Origin: Ideonella sp.
GTDB lineage: Bacteria > Pseudomonadota > Gammaproteobacteria > Burkholderiales > Burkholderiaceae_C
Assembly (NCBI GenBank): GCA_016721465.1
Contig: JADKIA010000035.1
Span: 1 to 22,998 of the forward strand
Direction: 5' to 3'
Length of the DNA: 22,998 bases
Shown here: in pieces, positions 7,956-14,082 of the stretch
Position numbering within the stretch: position 1 is the stretch's first letter
Layout: every line of letters begins with the position of its first letter
Notes under the pieces: generated by a model
What the model saw: the letters and a program-made list of their open reading frames with translations, nothing else
Database searches by the model: none
What the model was told of the DNA's origin: nothing
Position numbers and translations under genes: made by a program

Positions 7956-8025
7956 CCCGGCCCTTCAGTTGGCAGCAGGCGTGCCGAAAAAGCTGGGATC
8001 GACCGCCTCCCGCGAAGGGCACGCC

Positions 8026-8226
8026 ATGGACCCCGTCAGCAGCGCCGCCGTCTCCAACGCCTCGTCCGCCGATCCCGGCACGGTGCAGGGCGCCGCCGCC
8101 ATCTCGGTGCTGAAACAGGCGCTGAACATGCAGGCCAGCTCGGCGCTGCAGCTGATCCAGGCCTTGCCCCAGGCCCAGCTGGCCACGTCCGGTCAACTGG
8201 GCACGCGGCTCGACGCCTACGCTTGA
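8026..8226 (+). CDS. YjfB-like putative motility protein (66 aa)
   Basis: A 66-residue intact protein: ATG 8026 with GAAGG at 8014-8018, stop TGA 8224-8226. The middle AAISVLKQALNMQASSALQL followed by IQALP fits the YjfB/PF14070 small-protein family: an Ala/Ser-rich N-terminus, then a Leu-Lys-x-Ala-Leu amphipathic helix with Gln-Ala and Leu-Ile-Gln-Ala-Leu-Pro. The family is labelled putative motility protein because of its occurrence near flagellar regulons, but no mechanism is established. It is Ala/Gln/Ser rich and has no signal peptide. It follows the gentisate operon by 92 bp and converges on the aminotransferase; no flagellar gene is nearby. Confidence 0.7.
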   Translation: MDPVSSAAVSNASSADPGTVQGAAAISVLKQALNMQASSALQLIQALPQAQLATSGQLGTRLDAYA

Positions 8227-8302
8227 AGGGCGCGCCGAAGCGCCGTCCCGCCGCGCTGCATGGCCGGCCGGGTCGCCCGGTTGCGATCCATGCGCTGCGC
8301 CA

Positions 8303-9505
8303 TCACCGGGCCCGCGTCGCCAGGCAATCCACCGCCGGCTGCATGCCATCGCCATGGGGCACGCCGAGCACGCGCAGCGCGGCCTGGATGCCACCGAGCG
8401 CACCGAGGATCAGCGCCGGGTTCTGGTCACCGAGGTGGCCGATGCGGAAGCCCTTGCCGGTGAGCGGCCCCAGCGCGCCGGCGATGGCCACCGAAGCGGT
8501 TGCGGGCGATGCTGCGCAGCGTGTCGATGTCGAATCCCGGCGGCATCGAGATGGTGGTGACGGATACCGAGCGCGAGGCCGGATCGCGCGCAAAGAAGTC
8601 CAGCGCACCCGCCGTGCGCCAGCCCTCGATGGCGGCGTGCACGGTGTCGGTGGAGCAGGCGATGGCGCGCAAAGACAGCGTCCTCGCCTTCCCTGGAAGA
8701 TCAGCTCGAGTGCGGCCTCCAGCGCCATCATCAGGTTCTGCGGCGCGGTGCCGCAGAACTTGCGGTAGGACAGCTCGCTGGTGCGCGGCCGCCAGTCCCA
8801 ATAGAAGCGCGGGCCGGGATTGCGCGCAGCCACGGCGCTGGCGGCGGCGTCCACCGCCACGATGCCGAGCCCGGGCGGCGTCATCAGGGCCTTTTGCGAG
8901 GCGCTCAACACCACGTTGGCGCGCAGTGCGGGCATGTCGATCGGCGCGGCGCCCAGCGAGGCCACGGCGTCCACCACGAACAGCGCGGGGTGGCCAGTGG
9001 CGTCGATGGCGGCACGCAGCCGGCCCAGGTCGGTGCTGACGCTGCTGGAGGTGTCGGTGTGCACGGTGCACACGGCCACGATGCGCTGCTCGCGGTCCTC
9101 GCGCAAGGCCTGCACAACGGCGTCCACGTCGATGGGCCAGCCTTCGCGCCAGGGCGTGCGCACCACCACGCGGCCGAGCGCCTCGGTCTGCACGGCCCAG
9201 GATTCACTGAAGTGCCCGGTGCCCGGGATCAACACGCTGCCACCGGGCGGCACCAGGTTTTCCACCACCGCCTCCCAGGCGCCGTGGCCGTTGGTGGCGT
9301 AGAAGTACACGTTGGCCGCATCGGCCTTCAGCAGGCGGCGGATGCCCCGCTCGCAGGCGGCGATGTTGGCGTCCACGCGCGGATCTCCCAGGTCCATGGG
9401 CTGGCGGCGCAGGGCATCGAGCACGGCCTCCGGCAGCGGCGTGGGGCCGGGCGAGTGCAGCAGGCGACGGCCAGGGATGCGGGTGGAGTCGATGGAGGTG
9501 ACCAT
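8303..9505 (-). CDS. Class V aminotransferase, alanine-glyoxylate/serine-pyruvate type
   Basis: A PLP enzyme of about 400 residues transferring an amino group between small 2-oxo acids and amino acids. Start ATG 9503-9505, stop TGA 8303-8305. Seen: LLHSPGPTPLPEAVLDAL (residues 15-32), ATNGHGAWEAVVENL (about 70-84, the phosphate-binding region), VCTVHTDTSSSV (145-156), FVVDAVASLGAAPIDM (176-191, Asp179 for the pyridine nitrogen), and VLSASQKALMTPPGLG (199-214, Lys205 as Schiff-base lysine). The usual His-Arg-Gly/Ala-Pro-Glu after the N-terminal Gly-Pro loop is replaced by MDLGDPRVD (37-45), so substrate preference may differ, and relatives include pyridoxamine-pyruvate transaminase. Two single-base shifts, near 8695 and 8500, move the C-terminal domain to other frames and back. 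No strong ribosome site is visible. It stands alone, convergent with the yjfB-like gene. Confidence 0.85.
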   Translation of the reverse strand: MVTSIDSTRIPGRRLLHSPGPTPLPEAVLDALRRQPMDLGDPRVDANIAACERGIRRLLKADAANVYFYATNGHGAWEAVVENLVPPGGSVLIPGTGHFSESWAVQTEALGRVVVRTPWREGWPIDVDAVVQALREDREQRIVAVCTVHTDTSSSVSTDLGRLRAAIDATGHPALFVVDAVASLGAAPIDMPALRANVVLSASQKALMTPPGLGIVAVDAAASAVAARNPGPRFYWDWRPRTSELSYRKFCGTAPQNLMMALEAALELIFQGRRGRCLCAPSPAPPTPCTPPSRAGARRVRWTSLRAIRPRARYPSPPSRCRRDSTSTRCAASPATASVAIAGALGPLTGKGFRIGHLGDQNPALILGALGGIQAALRVLGVPHGDGMQPAVDCLATRAR

Positions 9506-9591
9506 GGCGGGTGGCGCAGGCGGGACAGCCCGCGATGGTACGGCCCAGCGCAAGGCCTGGCGTGAACCCACCCTGGCCCCTCGGGGCTGGG

Positions 9592-10410
9592 CTATCTGAG
9601 CTTGGGCGGGCCGCTCAAGTATTGAAGCGTGATGGCGCTGGCCCGATCCGACTGGCCCGCCTGGTTGCAGAGATCGGCGAGCAGCTGCCAATGCGCCTGA
9701 TTGGTGGGGTCTATCGCGGTCGCGCGTTCGGACATCGTCAGGGCTTCCTTCAAGTCGTCCTTCGACGCCTTTGGCGAAGCCATCAGTCGGGCAGCGGCCG
9801 TCAGCGCGGGCGCATGATCGGGCCAGGTCTTGAGCACCGCCCTGAACGCCGAGATGGCCTCGGTATCCTTCTGCCGCGCATGCAGAGCCTCACCGCTGAA
9901 GTACAGCGCCAGCGGATCTCCGGGGCGCGATTTCAGCAGGATCTTGAAGGCGGCATTGGCCTTGTCTGGGCTGCGCGCCTTGAGGTCGACAATGCCCTGC
10001 GACAGGGCACTGAAATACGGGGCCGTTTCGGCCTCGTGCAGGCGCTTGAGGGCCGTGCCGACGACCGCGACGTCATTTCGAATGGCCGCGCACATCGTGA
10101 AGACCCCCAGTGCGTCGACATCCGCCACCTTGCGTGCCAGCACCGTGGTCGCAATGTTGCAGCCGTTTGGCCAGCGCCCGCGGCTGATCGCCTTCAAGGC
10201 CGACAGGCCGGAGGCCGTCCCGAGGCCGACGAGATCAGGGGTGGTGTCGGCCGGCGCGGTGAGGTCGAGCAATGTCGACGCGGCTGCTTCGGGTCCAGCG
10301 CGCGTTGAAACTGGCGCCGCTGTCGCCGTGGTGCCGGTCAGCACGCACAGAGTGGCGGAAAGGGCAAGCAGAGCGACGCGCGGTCGCGGCAGAAGTAGAC
10401 GCAATTGCAT
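9592..10410 (-). CDS. Exported TPR-repeat protein (272 aa)
   Basis: Intact frame from ATG 10408-10410 (GGAG eight bases upstream) to the stop at 9592-9594. The N-terminus has a positively charged start and hydrophobic core ending in an Ala-x-Ala site (about residues 1-32), so the protein is probably periplasmic. The C-terminal half (about 125-265) carries repeats of the tetratricopeptide type, for example DPLALYFSGEALHARQKD, AISAFRAVLKTWPDHAPAL and AIDPTNQAHWQLLADLCNQA, with Ala/Gly/Pro at the usual places. TPRs form binding scaffolds; no catalytic motif is seen. It lies 141 bp downstream of the PEP-CTERM gene on the same strand, behind a terminator, so it may be read from its own promoter or by readthrough. 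The partner is unknown. Confidence 0.8.
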   Translation of the reverse strand: MQLRLLLPRPRVALLALSATLCVLTGTTATAAPVSTRAGPEAAASTLLDLTAPADTTPDLVGLGTASGLSALKAISRGRWPNGCNIATTVLARKVADVDALGVFTMCAAIRNDVAVVGTALKRLHEAETAPYFSALSQGIVDLKARSPDKANAAFKILLKSRPGDPLALYFSGEALHARQKDTEAISAFRAVLKTWPDHAPALTAAARLMASPKASKDDLKEALTMSERATAIDPTNQAHWQLLADLCNQAGQSDRASAITLQYLSGPPKLR

Positions 10411-10500
10411 ACGAGATTCTCCGTGGGCGTCGAATCCGACTGGAAAAAGGGCCTGTGGCTTGACTTCCTGCTCGGCAGTAAGCGGGTTTCCAAACGAAAG

Positions 10501-10521
10501 CAGCCCCGGTGACCGGGGCTG
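10501..10521 (-). terminator. Rho-independent terminator of the PEP-CTERM gene
   Basis: A perfect 9-bp stem, CAGCCCCGG (10501-10509) and CCGGGGCTG (10513-10521), with a 3-base loop. On the - strand it is followed by CTTTCGTTTGG, a T-rich tail. It lies 30 bp beyond the stop of the gene ending at 10551, in the position expected for its transcript end. Confidence 0.75.
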
Positions 10522-10550
10522 TATCTGGACATTCCATCAAGCCATTGACG

Positions 10551-11759
10551 TCACGCGGGCGTCGTCCGGCGAATTCGCGTCAGGGCGAGCAAAGCCAATC
10601 CTGCCAACGCGATTGAACCCGGCTCCGGCACTCCAGATGGCGGTGGCGGTGCGACCTCGGTCGCCAGCAGAATATTGATGTCCCACGCGGCTGCCATCGG
10701 ACCATCCCAGTAGCTGTAACCAGCCCATGAACCATTCGCCAGTTGATTTTTCACCAGCCAGTCGCTGTAGTCCTCGTACCAGTTCCAGCCGCGACCGGAA
10801 TCGGTGAGCTGAACCCCATTGAGATTCGTGATCTGGGAATTGTCGTCAAGGCCAAGTTGGACTTGGAGACCCTTGTAGACGGACCACATTGCATAGGGAT
10901 GGCCGAAGTTTCCATCCCACGGACCTCCTGCGAAGTTTCCGCCGCTGACCCAGTTGCGATTGATGAATCCCAGTGCCGCCTGGACTTGCGAATCGGAAAG
11001 GCCTTTGCCCTCCGCATAGAGTTCAAGCAGCAGACCGCCAGTCTTCGAGACGTCGTTATAGTCGTAGGGATTGGTATAGCCAGATGCGCCATAAGCAGGA
11101 TTTGTTGATGGATTCCCGCTCAGGTTCTGGATACCACTCGTCCATTGAGATAGTTTGGAAACGACAGATGAGTCGACAGCAACGCCCATTTTGGACTGCG
11201 CAAATAGCAATCCGACCACTGGCCATTGGGTTGTTGAATTATCGCCGCCCGAATTAGCGCCGTAACCCCAACTGCCGTTGGCATTCTGTCCGTCCTTGAA
11301 ATAAGTGACGACGCCCTCGACAACCTGCTTGTAGGTCAGACCAGCCAATGGCCCCGACCCGCCGACGATGGCGGTTGGGGTCTGGGTGGATGCAATCGCA
11401 GACAACGCCAGCCCGGTCTGGTAGGTGTCCTCACCGGACCAATAGATACGGCCTGAACTGTCCTTGGTCGCACTGTTGAACAGGTATGCCAGACCGCTTT
11501 GCACATTGGTCTTGTAGAGACCTGCAGTCTCCGAGTTGCCCTTCTCCAACATCGCGAGCACGGCCGAGCCGGTTCCGGCCGCGTTGTAGCCGCCCCAGGT
11601 GTTCCAACTTCCGTCCGCATTCTGCGAGGTTCCGAGGTACACCAAACCCGCATTGATCGCAGCCAACTTTTCTGCCTCCGTTGCGGCGTATGCCCTCAAC
11701 GGCAACATGGCCGCCAACGCCAAGGCAACCGATGCCGCAAGTACCGTTCTGTTCCTCAT
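10551..11759 (-). CDS. PEP-CTERM-sorted alpha/alpha-toroid repeat protein (402 aa)
   Basis: Intact. A Sec signal peptide (residues 1-25, ending AYA) is followed by squalene-cyclase/prenyltransferase-like repeats: GLVYLGTSQNADGSWNTWGG, YFKDGQNANGSWGYGANSGG and WLVKNQLANGSWAGYSYWDG share the Asn-Gly-Ser-Trp signature, with intervening helices (GLALSAIAST, GLLLELYAEGKGLSD). The C-terminus is a textbook PEP-CTERM tag: a proline linker, VPEPGS (377-382), a short hydrophobic helix and the basic tail RIRR. Exosortase is expected to cleave the tag and release the protein to the envelope or matrix. The Asp-x-Asp-Asp catalytic motif of squalene-hopene cyclase is not present, so a binding or structural role seems more likely than terpene cyclisation. 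ATG 11759 is preferred over GTG 11765 because GGAG lies seven bases before it. The promoter is probably sigma-54 type (11875-11889). Confidence 0.88.
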   Translation of the reverse strand: MRNRTVLAASVALALAAMLPLRAYAATEAEKLAAINAGLVYLGTSQNADGSWNTWGGYNAAGTGSAVLAMLEKGNSETAGLYKTNVQSGLAYLFNSATKDSSGRIYWSGEDTYQTGLALSAIASTQTPTAIVGGSGPLAGLTYKQVVEGVVTYFKDGQNANGSWGYGANSGGDNSTTQWPVVGLLFAQSKMGVAVDSSVVSKLSQWTSGIQNLSGNPSTNPAYGASGYTNPYDYNDVSKTGGLLLELYAEGKGLSDSQVQAALGFINRNWVSGGNFAGGPWDGNFGHPYAMWSVYKGLQVQLGLDDNSQITNLNGVQLTDSGRGWNWYEDYSDWLVKNQLANGSWAGYSYWDGPMAAAWDINILLATEVAPPPPSGVPEPGSIALAGLALLALTRIRRTTPA

Positions 11760-12471
11760 GATCACGCTCCGTAGGTTTCCGATGAATGTTTCAGGCTCTG
11801 AGGGGGCTGAAGTCCGATTTCATTCCAATTGTCAATTTCAAAAATCGACTCTCAACTCACGCGACGTGAAACATGCATATCGCATGCCAATCCCGTGGAT
11901 CGATCGGTTTGCCTCTGGCATGTCGGATTCCTCGATGATTGTCCGTGTCGAGATGTAAGGGCGCCCGACATTGAACTGCAGGGGATGGCCGAAGCGAGTT
12001 CACTCAATGCAGTTTTGAGACCAGAGATCCACGAAACTGCAAGCTCAATCGTCAAATCAATTGAGTATGCGCAATGCGGGCAGATGCCGCTTGATCTTGG
12101 TTTGTCACTGAGGTGACTTGACCGGGCACTGGCATTCCATGGCTTGATATGGGTTTGGTCTGGGCTGTCAAATTACCCGACACCGTCGGTGCCGTCGGTG
12201 GTCTGGCGCTGGCCGAATAGCTCAATCGGCCGCGATGAAAAATGGCGACGCGGTGTTGCGCACCCATGCATTCGGCACAGTCCGGCAAAGTGCACATCTC
12301 TGGCTCATCAATCGATCAGCGATCGCCGATGACTTCGAGCCTTGCTCATCACATCCGCAGCCCGACATGGGTTGCTGGCGGCCCGCACCAGCGCGGTGCC
12401 CCGTCGACAGCCCCGTGTCGGCCGGCGGGTTTATGCTCGCCGCCAACCCTTTTTCAAGCCAGGACTGCCCC
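11760..12471. other. 712-bp region without a recognisable gene
   Basis: This stretch is clearly lower in G+C than its surroundings, and no frame gives a family I recognise. It holds the sigma-54-like promoter (11875-11889), the palindrome at 11857-11869 and a tandem CCGTCGGTG pair around 12183-12200. The right end must contain the promoter of the isocitrate dehydrogenase gene, but no clear -35/-10 pair stands out. Enhancer sites for a sigma-54 activator would be expected around 11950-12050. Confidence 0.5.
11875..11889 (-). promoter_or_regulatory. Sigma-54-like -24/-12 promoter
   Basis: On the - strand the bases read TGGCATGCGATATGC: GG (-24) and GC (-12) are separated by exactly ten bases, with 13 of 15 positions agreeing with TGGCACG-N4-TTGC when N is ignored. 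The predicted transcript would start near 11863 and carry a leader of about 104 bases before the ATG at 11759. A short palindrome, TCACG-CGA-CGTGA (11857-11869), covers the start point. In Zoogloea and relatives, PEP-CTERM genes are known to depend on RpoN with PrsK/PrsR, which fits. Confidence 0.5.
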
Positions 12472-13503
12472 ATGAGCAACCCCATTCCCGCCACCTTGAT
12501 CCCGGGTGACGGCATCGGCCCGGAGATCGTCGACGCAACGCTGGCCGCGCTGGATGCGCTGAAGGCCCCCTTCGTCTGGGACCGCCAGATTGCCGGCCTG
12601 GAAGGCGTGACCGCCGGCGGTGACGCGCTGCCCAAGGCCACGCTGGACAGCATCCGCCGCACGCGCCTGGCGCTGAAGGGCCCGCTGGAGACCCCGTCCG
12701 GCGGCGGCTACCGCAGCTCGAACGTGCGTCTGCGCGAGGGAATTCAAGCTCTACGCCAACCTGCGGCCGGCGCTCACGGTAGTGCCCGGCGGCCGCTTCG
12801 ACAACATCGACCACGGTGGTGGTGCGCGAGAACCTCGAGGGCTTGTACATCGGCCACGAGCACTATGTGCAGATCGACGACGACCCGCACGCCGTGGCCA
12901 TGGCCACCGGCATCAACACGCGCGCGGGCTGCCGGCGCATCCTGGAATTTGCGTTCGAGCACTCCATTGCCACGGGCCGCAAGAAGATCACCGTGGTGCA
13001 CAAGGCCAACATCATGAAGGCGCTGACGGGCATCTTCAAGGGAAACCGCTGAAGCGATGTACGAGGCCAAGTACAAGGGCAAGATCCAGTTCGAGACCGT
13101 GATCGTGGACGCCTGCGCGATGAAGCTGGTGCTCAACCCCTGGCAGTTCGACGTGATCGTCACCACCAACCTGTTCGGCGACATCCTGTCCGATCTGGTG
13201 GCCGGCCTGGTGGGCGGCTTGGGCATGGCGCCCGGGGCCAACATCGGTGCCGACGCGGCGATCTTCGAGGCCGTGCACGGCTCGGCGCCGGACATCGCGG
13301 GGCAAGGCAAGGCCAACCCGGTGGCGCTGATGCTGGCTGCCGCGATGATGCTCGACCACGTCCAGCGCACCGACCTGGCCACGCGCCTGCGTCAAGGCCT
13401 CTCGGCCACGCTCAACATCGACCAGGTGCGCACCGGCGACCTGGGGGGCCAGGCCAGCACCGCGCAGTTCACCCAGGCACTGGTGGCGCGGCTGAAGGCT
13501 TGA
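12472..13503 (+). CDS. icd: Isocitrate dehydrogenase, NAD-dependent type
   Basis: Oxidatively decarboxylates isocitrate to 2-oxoglutarate in the TCA cycle; about 343 residues, the short homodimeric form. ATG 12472 follows AGGA (12461-12464). Seen: ATLIPGDGIGPEIVDATLAA (residues 7-26), LKGPLETPSGGGYRSSNVRL (substrate loop with Ser-Ser-Asn), VVRENLEGLYIG (catalytic Tyr), VHKANIMK (catalytic Lys), NLFGDILSDLVAGLVGG (metal Asp residues) and HGSAPDIAGQGKANP. In the last motif Asp-Ile replaces the Lys-Tyr of NADP enzymes, which indicates NAD. The Ser-Ser-Asn loop argues against isopropylmalate dehydrogenase. Three single-base insertions (near 12740, 12812 and 13040) break the frame, and each time removing one base restores the family sequence. 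Stop TGA 13501-13503. Confidence 0.9.
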
Positions 13504-13623
13504 CGCCGGACAAGTCGAGGCGCCTTCTTTTCTGCTTCACTGAGGGTGTGTCCTGGGCCGATCGGCCAGCGGGACACCGGGCCCGACGGCCGACGCCGTC
13601 AACGCAGAGCAGAAGGAATTGCC

Positions 13624-14052
13624 ATGAAAGCTTCCAAGCCCACTCGCCTCGCACACTGGACACTGCTGCTGGCTGGCGTGGCCGCTGCGGTGCTAATGCC
13701 ACTGGCCGCTGCAAAGGCAGCCACGCCGGCCGAGCTGCTGGCCGGATACACCAAGGCGGCGGGGGCCCCTGCCTCGGCCGAGCGGGGCCAGAAGCTGTTC
13801 ACCACCCAGGGCAAGGGCGACTTCGAATGGAGCTGCTCCACCTGCCACACGGGTGACCCTACCAAGCTTGGCAAGCACGCGATCTCGGGCAAGGCGATTC
13901 CGCCGTTGGCGCCATCGGCCAACAAGGAGCGGTTCACCGCCCGCAACAAAACGGAGTTCCACTTCAACCTGAACTGCAAGGACGTGCTCACCCGCGAGTG
14001 CACCGCGGCAGAGAAGGCCGACGTGATGGCCTGGCTGCTGACTTTCAAGTAG
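13624..14052 (+). CDS. SHP-type monoheme cytochrome c (DUF1924)
   Basis: Intact, 142 residues. ATG 13624 follows AGAAGGA (13611-13617). A Sec signal peptide (1-32, ending AKA) directs it to the periplasm. Residues 71-75, CSTCH, are the heme c site. The C-terminal NLNCKDVLTRECTAAEKADV (115-134) matches Sphaeroides heme protein: there an Asn is the sixth heme ligand (Asn117 here by position) and two nearby Cys (118 and 126) form a disulfide. SHP binds O2, NO or small anions and receives electrons from a diheme cytochrome. Those usual partners, a diheme cytochrome c and a cytochrome b561, are not in the window. It lies 120 bp after icd on the same strand and converges on ggt. The family assignment is good; the physiological role is not established. 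Confidence 0.82.
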   Translation: MKASKPTRLAHWTLLLAGVAAAVLMPLAAAKAATPAELLAGYTKAAGAPASAERGQKLFTTQGKGDFEWSCSTCHTGDPTKLGKHAISGKAIPPLAPSANKERFTARNKTEFHFNLNCKDVLTRECTAAEKADVMAWLLTFK

Positions 14053-14076
14053 CGCGTCCGGCCAGGCCGAACGCGC
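14052..14076. terminator. Hairpin between convergent cytochrome and ggt genes
   Basis: GCGCGT (14052-14057) and ACGCGC (14071-14076) form an outer 6-bp stem around an inner GGC-CAG-GCC. It fills the 30-bp gap between the + cytochrome stop and the - ggt stop, so it probably serves both transcripts. Neither side has a U-tract. Confidence 0.4.
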
Positions 14077-14082
14077 CCCGGG

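Noticed and set aside
12183..12200. Tandem CCGTCGGTG repeat as a possible array or attachment site
   Set aside because: Only two 9-bp copies, with no spacer pattern, integrase or insertion element nearby.
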